A stretch of 64,000 nt of DNA, from positions 124,001-188,000 of the forward strand of contig JAGCUU010000016.1 in NCBI GenBank assembly GCA_017962665.1. The letters are read 5' to 3'. Origin of the DNA: Bacteroidales bacterium. GTDB taxonomy: Bacteria > Bacteroidota > Bacteroidia > Bacteroidales > P3. The first letter of the stretch is position 1; each line of letters begins with the position of its first letter. Under the pieces are notes generated by a model. It ran no database searches. It was not told the origin of the DNA and saw only the letters and a list, made by a program, of their open reading frames with translations. Shown here piece after piece: positions 23,582 through 31,616 of the stretch. Made by a program: the position numbers and the translations under genes.

Positions 23582-25102
23582 TTACCATTCGCCAACGCCA
23601 CCGCCAGCCTTGCCTTGAGCCTGCATCTTATAGTATGCGCTTCGTACTGCGGGATGATCCATGATTATCATGGTGGCACGGTTTAGTTCGTAGGGTTCGT
23701 ATTTCAGGATACCGCCCATGGGCTCGCATTTGAGCTGGGATTCAGGAATCCCATATTGGTCTACGAGTCTGCGAAATACAACCTCTACACGGTGCTGGCT
23801 GAGCGTGTCGTTGTGTGGAGGTGTACCGGTCTTGGAATCGGCAGCACCGTACAGCGTGAATTTGACATCGGAGAATATCTTCATCAAGTGTGCCATCTTG
23901 GATATCTTCATTTCTTCCTCCGGACGGATATCCCATTTGTCCAAGTCGAAGAAGACCATCTCGTATGGCAGGTACTGCTTGTCGAGGATGGAAAGAAGCG
24001 GCATTGTGGCCGGTAGATTGAAGTAACTCTTCTTAAGGCTGTTTATCAGTTCGTATTTTTCCAGAATTATCTGCTGAATGCTCTCGTCGTAGACTGTGTC
24101 GTAACGGGTCAGGATAATGCTGTCGATTTGTTGGTACATTTGAACCTCTTCAACTTGAACAAATGCGAGATTTTCCGGCACATCCGTAGCCTCATCGGAA
24201 ACGATTTTCCTTTTTTTGAAATCAGCTATTCGAACTTCATCGTTTCGCAGGTTGAAGCGGTAGGTGATTCCAACCATGGCTGTGATATCTATGTCGGGTG
24301 TCATCAGCTCGATGTTGGGAAGCCTTTCGCGGTCAAATAAACCCTCAATGAGTGAGATTTGTGCTTTGCCATGCAAGAAGAAGTTCTTGTTTAGCCTTCT
24401 CATGCCGATATATCCTATATGACCTTCGGCAGCATAGTTGGTGTTGTTGAAAAGCATCTGAGGGTGTTTCTCGGAAAGTCCAACCCTGACATTCATGCCA
24501 ATGTATGTGATGTGCTCCCAGTCTTTATTCAAGACAACCCTGCTGTAACGTTTCATTCTTGAGAGATTGACCATGAAATCGAGTCCGCCAAAGACATAGT
24601 TCCATTTTTGGCGCAACAGTTTTTCTTCCCCGTCAATAGTCCAATAATATCCGCCAAGGCCACCGCTCATGTTGTGTCCGTCTAAAACATAAGTGTCTTC
24701 AGTTGTGTATTCGGATTCGCCAAATCCGCACTCATTGATTATCTCACTACGATGAGCAATGTAGGAGTCGGTGGTAATATAGCCATGTGATTGACCAATT
24801 CCCAATCCGGCACGCAGGCCGACCATAGGGAACATCCAGCGACCGATATGAGCTTCAGCCAAGCCGCCAAGTCTGCCGAAGAAAGGTCCTTCTCGGTCTT
24901 CGTAGCCGTAGTACATCTGACCTCCAATCTGGGCGTCAATCGTCCAGTTGTCGAGAATATGAGACTTTATCCATCCGACGTTGTGCTCCCCTATATTTGA
25001 GATGGTGTCGGTGATGCGTTTATGCTCTTCACGTTGTGCGTGCGTTGTACCTGCAACAAACAGAGTGAATGTTAGTAAGGTTATCAGTTTAATTCTTTTC
25101 AT
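23582..25102 (-). CDS. Outer-membrane beta-barrel protein with C-terminal OmpA domain (paralogue 2)
   Basis: The 506-residue protein has a signal peptide ending THAQ near residue 22. An N-terminal region of about 270 residues follows with alternating aromatic/hydrophobic strands (WTIDAQIGGQMYYGYEDREG, MFPMVGLRAGLGIGQSHGYI), consistent with a barrel. A linker leads to an OmpA domain from about residue 370 (VFFDLDKWDIRPEEEMKISK). It carries AADSKTG and LSQHRVEVV, whose Asp and Arg are the peptidoglycan-binding pair, and ends in a Gly-rich tail. The start overlaps the stop of the paralogue at 25099 by four bases. It may anchor the export machinery to peptidoglycan; this is inferred from position only. 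Confidence 0.82.
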   Translation of the reverse strand: MKRIKLITLLTFTLFVAGTTHAQREEHKRITDTISNIGEHNVGWIKSHILDNWTIDAQIGGQMYYGYEDREGPFFGRLGGLAEAHIGRWMFPMVGLRAGLGIGQSHGYITTDSYIAHRSEIINECGFGESEYTTEDTYVLDGHNMSGGLGGYYWTIDGEEKLLRQKWNYVFGGLDFMVNLSRMKRYSRVVLNKDWEHITYIGMNVRVGLSEKHPQMLFNNTNYAAEGHIGYIGMRRLNKNFFLHGKAQISLIEGLFDRERLPNIELMTPDIDITAMVGITYRFNLRNDEVRIADFKKRKIVSDEATDVPENLAFVQVEEVQMYQQIDSIILTRYDTVYDESIQQIILEKYELINSLKKSYFNLPATMPLLSILDKQYLPYEMVFFDLDKWDIRPEEEMKISKMAHLMKIFSDVKFTLYGAADSKTGTPPHNDTLSQHRVEVVFRRLVDQYGIPESQLKCEPMGGILKYEPYELNRATMIIMDHPAVRSAYYKMQAQGKAGGGVGEW

Positions 25103-26643
25103 TGTTCAATTGTTATTACACCACCACCGGCTATTCCTTTTTTTCGGATTTCCTCAAAGAGGCGTTTGACGTAGGGGTGATCCATGATTATTATTGTGCT
25201 ACGGTTGAGTTGTATGGGTAGATAGTCAAGTATACCGCCACGGTATTGACAGGTAAGTCTCTCGGGAGCTATACCGTAATGGTTTATAAGTGTGTCGCGG
25301 ATGATGTTGGCACGTTCTTTGCTAAGTATTTCGTTGCGTGTAATGCTTCCCGTTTTTGAGTCGGCAGATCCGGCAAGGATAAAGGAAAAATCGGGATAGA
25401 GATTCATGATGTAGGCCATTTTCTCGATTTTTGCCTCTTCGGTAGGAAGGATGTCCCATTTGTCTTTCTCAAAAAAGACTTGTTCAAAAGGCATTAACAT
25501 GCTGAGTATGGCTGTGTCTTCTGGCTTTTTGGACCTGAGTGTACTTAATGCATTGTTCCACCATGCTATATCTTGGTTGAGCATGTCGATAGTGTCTTGG
25601 GCGTCTCTGGTGGGTAGATTGATAATTTTGTAACCTATCCTTGTAGTATCCTTAATGACGATACGGTTTGTGTCGGTCATTGTGACATAGATATAGTGGG
25701 TCAACACATTTTTTCTGTCGCTGTTCTTCGAAATTGCCTCAACTGATGATTTTTTGAAACTGTTGCGTTCATTTTTGTTACGGAAGTGGAACTTGTATTG
25801 GAGACCTATGTGTACGTTAAATATTATGTCTACACCGGCACTGGGGGATTCAATATCGGGTACCCATTCGCGATCGAAGAGCCTCTCGATGGCAGAAAGA
25901 CGTATGTCTGTGTAAATGTTGAAATAGCGAGTAATATTAAATTTGCCTATATATCCTATGTGGCCTTCTGTGCGGTGGTTTGTGGTATCTGTCTCTGATA
26001 GAGCCACCTTGGTGTTGAATCCTCCATAGACAATGTTGTTCCAGCGTTTGTTGGGGGTATAGTTGGCGGTGCCGCGAAACAGGTCGAGGTCGAGGAGCAG
26101 GTCGCCTCCGAAATACATGTATTTCCATTTTTGGATGAGCAGGTCGTTGTTGTAATCCCAATAGTAGCCTCCGAGAGGAGTGCCGTCTGTATTAGTTCCA
26201 CATTCCCCAGACAGACCATGCTCTAAAATGGTTGCACTATATTTATTGTATAGCTCTTTGCGTAGGAAACCATGTGCATAGCCGTAGCCGGCGCCAACTC
26301 TGAATCCAAACATAGGAAATATGCGGCGTCCTATGTAAATTTCGCCATTTCCTGTCAACCTGTCACGGAATGCTCCAAGACGGTCATCTGTGCCATAATA
26401 CAATTGTCCACCGCCTTGAACCTGTATAAACCAGTCGTCGAAGAAGTGGGAACGAACCCAGCCTACGCCGTGCTCTCCATAGACTACATTGGTGTCGTCG
26501 GCATGAAGTGCTCGTCCGTTGGCGACATATTTTACCTCGGTGTTTTCCTGTGCAGAGGCATATTGTCCAAGGCATATTGCCATCGTAAGCAATAACGACC
26601 AGACTGTTGTCAATAATAGATCTTTGATGTGATTTTTGATCAT
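25099..26643 (-). CDS. Outer-membrane beta-barrel protein with C-terminal OmpA domain (paralogue 1)
   Basis: The 514-residue protein carries a signal sequence (LLTMAICLGQYASAQ, cleavage near residue 31). Barrel-like strands follow (WFIQVQGGGQLYYGTDDRLG, MFGFRVGAGYGYAHGFLRKE, AEGHIGYIG-type repeats). The C-terminal OmpA domain starts near residue 385 (VFFEKDKWDILPTEEAKIEK) and has SADSKTGS and LSKERANII with the diaminopimelate-binding Asp and Arg. It resembles the next gene through its full length, a tandem duplication, with four-base overlap. Both end in a glycine run (KGIAGGGV, KAGGGVGEW). It lies directly after the Wzc-like gene, so it is probably co-expressed with export proteins. The precise role is unknown. 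Confidence 0.82.
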   Translation of the reverse strand: MIKNHIKDLLLTTVWSLLLTMAICLGQYASAQENTEVKYVANGRALHADDTNVVYGEHGVGWVRSHFFDDWFIQVQGGGQLYYGTDDRLGAFRDRLTGNGEIYIGRRIFPMFGFRVGAGYGYAHGFLRKELYNKYSATILEHGLSGECGTNTDGTPLGGYYWDYNNDLLIQKWKYMYFGGDLLLDLDLFRGTANYTPNKRWNNIVYGGFNTKVALSETDTTNHRTEGHIGYIGKFNITRYFNIYTDIRLSAIERLFDREWVPDIESPSAGVDIIFNVHIGLQYKFHFRNKNERNSFKKSSVEAISKNSDRKNVLTHYIYVTMTDTNRIVIKDTTRIGYKIINLPTRDAQDTIDMLNQDIAWWNNALSTLRSKKPEDTAILSMLMPFEQVFFEKDKWDILPTEEAKIEKMAYIMNLYPDFSFILAGSADSKTGSITRNEILSKERANIIRDTLINHYGIAPERLTCQYRGGILDYLPIQLNRSTIIIMDHPYVKRLFEEIRKKGIAGGGVITIEQ

Positions 26644-26676
26644 TGGATGAAATTGTAAGCGATTATAAGATTCTGT

Positions 26677-29055
26677 TTATACACTTTCTGCATCACTCTC
26701 CCCATCGCCATAGCCATATCCATAGCCATAACCGTATCCATATCCGTAACCATAGCCATATCCGTAGCCGTATCCATATCCGCCATATCCATAGCTATGT
26801 TTGCGTATTTTGTAATTGTTGAGGATGATGCTCATATTCTTGAGTTTCTGTGTCTGGTAAAACTCTTCGAGTTCCATGAGTATTCGTCTGTCGGAGGTCT
26901 TTTCCTTGATGACGAAGAATGTGGCATCTACAAGACGGTTCACTATCGTTGCGTCGGCGACGATGTCGATAGGTACGCTGTCGATGACGATAAAGTCGTA
27001 GTTTTTGCGAGCCCATGCAATAAGGTCGTCAAAGCGTTTGCTCATAAGCAGCTCGGCCGGATTCGGCGGGATGGGGCCGTTGTGGATGACCTTGAGGTCG
27101 TCATAGATGGAGTCTTCGTCAATGATATCCTCAAAAGTTTCCTCTTTTCCAGCAAGATAGGTGGAGAGGCCGTGTTTGAATTTTTCTTTTTTTCCGTGCC
27201 ATGACTCGCGTTTGCGTATGTCGGAGTTGATAAGTAGCACTTTCTCTCCTGCGAAAGCGTAGGAGAGGGCTATGTTGTAAGCTACTAAGCTCTTGCCGTC
27301 ACCAGACATGGTGGAGGTAAGCATCAGAACTTTTCCACCTTCGATGTCTCCAAACATGAACTGTATGTTGTTCCGCATTATACGGAAGGTCTCGTTGAAT
27401 CTGTCTTTGCCACTTTTGGATATGATTCGTGAAGACTCACTCTCGACCATCGGAATGATTCCGGCGACAGGTATGGAACAGTAGGCCTCAACATCCTTCT
27501 TGCTGCGGATGCGTACGTCAAGCCATTTAATCAACATTATTATTCCTATTGGTATGAGAAGCGCAATAATGATGGCAAGCGAGTAGGTCTTTGTCGGAAC
27601 GGGAGCAATCTTTCCACCGGATGCATAGTCGATGACACGTGTGTCGGCGTCGGTGATGGTCATTTTGAGAGCGTTTTCCTCGCGTTTGTTGAGCAGGTAT
27701 AGGTACAGTTGCTCCTTGATGGACTGCTGACGTGCGAACGACTGCATCTCGCGACGCTGCGTTGGCACCAAATTAATGGCTGTATTGGTGCGCATCTCTT
27801 GGTTGCGGTATTCGCGGATGCGTATCTCGATGGATTGGATGTAGTTCTCTATGGAGCGTATGATGGTTGTCTTCAATGTCTTCATCTGGGACTCTTTCTC
27901 TGCGACGAGAGGACTGCTGCTGCTTGAGTTGGCTATAAGAATCTGACGTTCCTGTACCCGTTTGTTGTATTCGTCGATGAGGGCATTGGCGCTGGCATCG
28001 CCTATCGAGATATTGGGCAGGATGGTGAACGGATCGGATTCGCGCACCTTGTTCTGCAAGTCGCGGGCTATGCGGACTGCAACCTCTTCGCTTACGAGCG
28101 ATTGGGAATACTGGCTACGGTTATTGATGTTGCTGCCCATCTCTGTGTTCATGTCGCTGATGTTGTGGTCGCGCATGTATTTCTCAAGGTCTCCTTCGAC
28201 ATCGGAAAGCTCGACGCTGATAATATTGAGACGCTCTTCTATGAAACGGGCAGTGTTTTCGGCAACGCGGTTTTTGTATTCCACGGTGTGGCGATTATAT
28301 GACTCAATCCAGAGATTGATGATATCGATGCCTCGTTTAAGGTTGATATCGTTCATCGCGAGACGTATGTTTCCGGCATCCTCATCAACGATTGCCGCGC
28401 TCATGCGACCCATGTAATATCCTGTGGCTTCGCCAAGAGGACGATAGCGGATTTGAAGCTTCTCATTTGTGATGTTGGAAAATCCGGCACGTTTGTCGAT
28501 GACTATGACACCTTTTGGCGTTATCAGAGTGTCACCGTAGCCTCCTTTCCAATGCATTGGGGCTTTCCCTTTTTCTGACTCTATGGTAGAGAGCAAGAAA
28601 CTATCGCGCAGGCATTCAATCTCGAAATTGCATGCAGGGTAGCTGTTGTCGACGAAGTGTGCTTCGATGGGCGACATGTTGTAAAGGTCTTCATCAAGGA
28701 AGAGATGAGGCCTGATATAGGTGACGGTAAGGTTAAGCTCCTCTATTACATCCTGAATCACTTGAAACGATGTAAAGAAATGAATCTCCTTTTCAGCCGT
28801 GCTTGGTGAACGAAACGCTTTCATTACGTCTTGGTTCACCGGAGTTGAAGGAGAATTGATCTGCATCGTCGCAGCGATGGAATATACGTCAGGACTCATT
28901 TTGAGATGAAACCATGCGACCACCAGGCAGATGATAAGTGATACGACAATCCAGTACCACGCTGACATGAACAGCTCTATGATGTTGTGGATTATGAAAC
29001 GGTTGGTGTTTTTTCGCACCGCCGGCATGTTTTCGGATTTTGCTTGATCAATCAC
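26677..29055 (-). CDS. Wzc-like polysaccharide co-polymerase and BY-type tyrosine kinase with Gly-Tyr tail
   Basis: The 792-residue protein has a first membrane helix at about residues 32-50 and a periplasmic Wzz domain. A GNVR segment (VPTQRREMQSFARQQ, near residue 450) and a second helix near residue 505 follow. The cytosolic kinase has Walker A MSGDGKS with K588, Walker A' LLINSDIRKR (residues about 607-616) and Walker B VIDSVP with D692. The first Asp of the usual Walker A' IDxD is Asn (N610) here. The tail from about residue 753 is a run of GY dipeptides, the tyrosine cluster that is phosphorylated in this family. It controls chain length and export together with the Wza-like protein encoded upstream. 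Confidence 0.92.
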   Translation of the reverse strand: MIDQAKSENMPAVRKNTNRFIIHNIIELFMSAWYWIVVSLIICLVVAWFHLKMSPDVYSIAATMQINSPSTPVNQDVMKAFRSPSTAEKEIHFFTSFQVIQDVIEELNLTVTYIRPHLFLDEDLYNMSPIEAHFVDNSYPACNFEIECLRDSFLLSTIESEKGKAPMHWKGGYGDTLITPKGVIVIDKRAGFSNITNEKLQIRYRPLGEATGYYMGRMSAAIVDEDAGNIRLAMNDINLKRGIDIINLWIESYNRHTVEYKNRVAENTARFIEERLNIISVELSDVEGDLEKYMRDHNISDMNTEMGSNINNRSQYSQSLVSEEVAVRIARDLQNKVRESDPFTILPNISIGDASANALIDEYNKRVQERQILIANSSSSSPLVAEKESQMKTLKTTIIRSIENYIQSIEIRIREYRNQEMRTNTAINLVPTQRREMQSFARQQSIKEQLYLYLLNKREENALKMTITDADTRVIDYASGGKIAPVPTKTYSLAIIIALLIPIGIIMLIKWLDVRIRSKKDVEAYCSIPVAGIIPMVESESSRIISKSGKDRFNETFRIMRNNIQFMFGDIEGGKVLMLTSTMSGDGKSLVAYNIALSYAFAGEKVLLINSDIRKRESWHGKKEKFKHGLSTYLAGKEETFEDIIDEDSIYDDLKVIHNGPIPPNPAELLMSKRFDDLIAWARKNYDFIVIDSVPIDIVADATIVNRLVDATFFVIKEKTSDRRILMELEEFYQTQKLKNMSIILNNYKIRKHSYGYGGYGYGYGYGYGYGYGYGYGYGYGYGDGESDAESV
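26707..26797. repeat. Hexanucleotide repeat encoding the Gly-Tyr tail
   Basis: About fifteen 6-base units of the form GGNTAY (read on the minus strand) encode alternating Gly and Tyr. Third positions vary between units, so the array is partly protected from slippage. Changes in unit number would keep the frame and alter only the tyrosine count. Confidence 0.85.
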
Positions 29056-29095
29056 GTCTATTGAAATTTTGAATTATTATTATTTTTTTGGGGGG

Positions 29096-29923
29096 CTATT
29101 CTTTTGTGAAAAGTGTCCAGATAAGAGTTCCGAGACTTATCGCGGTAGTCACTATGGATATTCTGCCTAACCAGAAGTCGACTATCCTGTTACTGCCTCG
29201 TATGGTGGTCTTGGAGGGCCATACATAGATTACGTCGTTCTGCTGCAAATAGTAGTAGGGGGAATAAAAGATGTCTTTTGTGAGCAGGCTTATGTAATCG
29301 GATTGCAATACACCATTTACTTCACGCATCACCAGAATTTTGTCTCTGCGTATTCCGATACCACCACCATCTCCTCCTCCTTGGGCGATGTTGGCTTTTG
29401 CAACGAGATCGAATATTGTGGCACTGCCTTCGTCGAATTCATACACACCTGTCGCGCTCTCACCGATGACGGTCACTTTGAAGTTGGTTATCTTTACGTT
29501 GACCGTAGCGCCATAGGCATGACCAGCGTCGGCAATCTTTTTAGCTATCATCCTTTCAGCTTCAGAGCAGGTGAGACCCTCGACCCTGATGGTGTCGAGT
29601 AGTGGGAAGTTGATGTACCCGTCGCCGTTGACAGTATAGTTTGTCAGAGATTCCCCTCCGTCGACTGAGTTAATTTTGTTGTTGAACATCTCTGCAAGCA
29701 TCGGGACCTTGTGTGTGACCACGATACGGAGGTTGTCGCCACGTTTGATGTGCAACTCTTTCATGGGCTGCATCTTGTATTGTTCTTCGACGTTCAGGTC
29801 GTTGAGCAATACATATTCTTCGACAGTGCCGCATCCTGATGTCAGCAGCCCTGCTGCGAATAGCAGGAAAATGACTAATCTTGTTTTTGAGGTTCTGGAT
29901 TTTGATTTTTTTATTCTGGACAT
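29096..29923 (-). CDS. Wza-like polysaccharide export lipoprotein
   Basis: The 275-residue protein has a lipoprotein signal, FAAGLLTSGCG, with the lipid-attached Cys at residue 31. The Poly_export domain starts near residue 53 (MKELHIKRGDNLRIVV). A proline-poor stretch GDGYINFPLLDTIRVEGLTC fits the PES motif region, and an SLBB-like domain (VTVIGESATGVYEFDEGSAT) follows near residue 150. A C-terminal hydrophobic segment (residues about 250-270) may be the amphipathic helix that crosses the outer membrane, as in Wza. The gene is 40 bases upstream of the Wzc-like gene, the usual pairing for capsule or exopolysaccharide export. Confidence 0.9.
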   Translation of the reverse strand: MSRIKKSKSRTSKTRLVIFLLFAAGLLTSGCGTVEEYVLLNDLNVEEQYKMQPMKELHIKRGDNLRIVVTHKVPMLAEMFNNKINSVDGGESLTNYTVNGDGYINFPLLDTIRVEGLTCSEAERMIAKKIADAGHAYGATVNVKITNFKVTVIGESATGVYEFDEGSATIFDLVAKANIAQGGGDGGGIGIRRDKILVMREVNGVLQSDYISLLTKDIFYSPYYYLQQNDVIYVWPSKTTIRGSNRIVDFWLGRISIVTTAISLGTLIWTLFTKE

Positions 29924-30016
29924 CTTGAGAGGTGATTTTGCAATGATTAAAAAACTATATAATGATGGTTTTGGTTATTTTGTTGAAAATTAGCGATAAA
30001 TAATCTATAACTTTTT

Positions 30017-30742
30017 CTACATATCGCAGTGGTTTTTCTTCACCCAGCGTAGGAATCGTGGTGTCGAGACAAAGTTGCGGCTCCACATACGGCGTGGTTC
30101 TTTCAGCAGCCGTACAAGCCATTCCAGTTTCAATTTTACAGTCCATGCAGGAGCTCTCTTGACAGTTCCGGCATAGAATTCGAAAACAGCACCGATTGAT
30201 GCTATGATTTTGACGTTCGTCAGCAAGCTTTTGTATTGTTTCACCCATTTTTCCTGTTTCGGAGCTGTCATTGATACGAACAGAACATCGGGAGCAAAAT
30301 TGTTGATGTCTGTAACAATACTCAAACTTTCATCTTTGGATAGTTTGTCGCAAAACGAAGGGGAATGGGTTCTTGCTGTGATGGTTGGAAACTCTTTGTG
30401 TAGTTTGTTGGCTATTAGTTGCAACACTTGTGGAGAGCTGCCCATATAGTAGACTTTACCTCCCTTTGCCGAAAGTTGGCTTAGCAGATGACGATGAATG
30501 TCGTCGCCTGCAATCTTGTCAATCTTGATTTTACGCCATTTCTTCAGGGTTATACAGATGCCTTCACCATCGGGCAATAGGTAGTCGCTTTGCTCGAGAG
30601 CCTTTTTGAAGTCGTTGTCATCGAGGGCGTTGATAAATGAATGCGGGTTCAAGCAGTTTACAACCATAGGTTGGCTGCATGCATCAGGAATAACAACGTC
30701 ATTGATGTTGACGGTTAGGCAATAGTTGAAATATTTTTGCAT
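30017..30742 (-). CDS. WecG/TagA/CpsF family glycosyltransferase (GT26)
   Basis: The 241-residue protein contains VVNCLNPHSFINALDDNDFK near residue 27, SDYLLPDGEGICI near residue 51, IDKIAGDDIHRHLLSQL near residue 73 and VYYMGSSPQVLQLIANKL near residue 93. The C-terminal part has VSMTAPKQEKWV and GAVFEFYAG-x-VKRAPAW, the hallmark of family GT26. Members transfer N-acetylmannosaminuronic acid, ManNAc or glucose onto a lipid-linked first sugar at the membrane. The C-terminal basic region (RRMWSRNFVSTPRFLRW) would tether it to the membrane. It is the first gene of the locus and would act second, after a phosphosugar transferase that is not encoded in this window. Confidence 0.92.
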   Translation of the reverse strand: MQKYFNYCLTVNINDVVIPDACSQPMVVNCLNPHSFINALDDNDFKKALEQSDYLLPDGEGICITLKKWRKIKIDKIAGDDIHRHLLSQLSAKGGKVYYMGSSPQVLQLIANKLHKEFPTITARTHSPSFCDKLSKDESLSIVTDINNFAPDVLFVSMTAPKQEKWVKQYKSLLTNVKIIASIGAVFEFYAGTVKRAPAWTVKLKLEWLVRLLKEPRRMWSRNFVSTPRFLRWVKKNHCDM

Positions 30743-30976
30743 CTTTTTTGTGTATTGTACACACCCATACCACGGTCAGTCCCATGAGAGGCTAAACCAT
30801 TCCGCAGATTTTGGCTGACGGATTGAAAAGTATGTCTTACGATGCTTCACAATGTGTCATAACGTGCAATTGCTGCTCTTTTTTCTCGTTTTTTGAGCTC
30901 TATTATTATAATAATATATAATAATGAGCAGAAATTGTTTTAGTTATGTTCCCCGTTGCTACGCATTACGTACATG
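30743..30976 (-). promoter_or_regulatory. Long 5' leader of the polysaccharide operon
   Basis: About 230 bases separate the predicted transcription start (near 30970) from the first ATG at 30742. No open frame with family features occupies it. A 6-bp stem with 3-base loop (TGTGTA-TTG-TACACA, 30750-30764) lies just upstream of the start codon. Capsule operons in Bacteroidales often have leaders that control elongation. No UpxY/NusG-like regulator gene is present here, so such control is only a possibility. Confidence 0.4.
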
Positions 30977-31007
30977 CAAATATAACTTTTTTTTTCAAAA
31001 TAGCAAA
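30977..31007 (-). promoter_or_regulatory. Bacteroidota-type promoter for the polysaccharide operon
   Basis: On the minus strand TATATTTG (plus 30977-30984) matches the -7 consensus TAnnTTTG. TTTG (plus 31004-31007) lies 19 bases upstream, the expected spacing of the -33 element. It is the only site with both boxes in the divergent gap. Confidence 0.7.
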
Positions 31008-31015
31008 AAAATAAG

Positions 31016-31023
31016 TATTTTTG
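31016..31023 (+). promoter_or_regulatory. -7 element for the CvpA-like gene
   Basis: TATTTTTG fits TAnnTTTG. It lies 23 bases before the GTG start, with AAAGGAAG (31031-31038) as a possible ribosome site in the short leader. The -33 box is weak. It is back to back with the operon promoter at 30977-31007. Confidence 0.65.
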
Positions 31024-31046
31024 CACTCCGAAAGGAAGTTTTTATT

Positions 31047-31562
31047 GTGAATTTTTTAGACTTATTGATAGCAATTCCTTTGGGATATTTGATATTCAAA
31101 GGGTATAAAAGAGGCCTTATATTTGAATTGGCTTCATTGGTTGGTGTTGTTGCCGGCAGTATTCTTGCTGTCCGTCTTGCACATTGGTTTTCAGACCTTG
31201 TAGGGCTTGATGGCAGCAATGCACTTCTTATCTCTTTCTTTGTGCTTTTCGTTGCGGTTCTAGTGTTGGCATTGCTGCTCGGCAAACTGGTCGAAAAATT
31301 TGTCAAGTTGATTCATGTCGGTTTTTTGAATAATCTTGCAGGGGCTATTTTAGGTATGATAAAGGGAGTTTGCATTGTTGGAGTATTACTTTATTATGTC
31401 GCTGTTATTGATTTGAGTGAAAGAGTGTTGTCTAAGGATATAAAGCAGGCGTCAATGCTCTATAGACCTGTTGAACGAACCGGAAAACGTCTGGTGGGAA
31501 AGATGGGACAGTATATTGAGATCCGCAAACAGCGCCATGAGGTGATGGAAGAAAGGGGGTAG
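31047..31562 (+). CDS. CvpA family membrane protein, GTG start
   Basis: The start is the GTG at 31047-31049, giving (M)NFLDLLIAIPLGYLIFKGYK, then RGLIFELASLVGVVAGSILA, typical of CvpA-like proteins. Longer frames upstream run across the promoter. The protein of about 171 residues has four hydrophobic helices (residues about 5-18, 26-46, 60-82, 103-123) and a basic, soluble tail (ERTGKRLVGKMGQYIEIRKQ). CvpA homologues are inner-membrane proteins required for colicin V production and envelope stress tolerance in enterobacteria; the molecular action is not settled. A plus-strand dihydrouridine synthase gene follows 54 bases later and may be co-transcribed. Confidence 0.85.
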   Translation: MNFLDLLIAIPLGYLIFKGYKRGLIFELASLVGVVAGSILAVRLAHWFSDLVGLDGSNALLISFFVLFVAVLVLALLLGKLVEKFVKLIHVGFLNNLAGAILGMIKGVCIVGVLLYYVAVIDLSERVLSKDIKQASMLYRPVERTGKRLVGKMGQYIEIRKQRHEVMEERG

Positions 31563-31616
31563 GGGTTATGTGTCAGTCTATAAACTTTTTGTTTTTTTTG
31601 TAATTAACCATTTGCC

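Noticed and set aside
30733..30740. Plus-strand TATTTTTG near the start of the GT26 gene
   Set aside because: It matches the -7 consensus but is the reverse of codons 1-5 of the GT26 gene and no plus-strand gene follows within about 300 bases.
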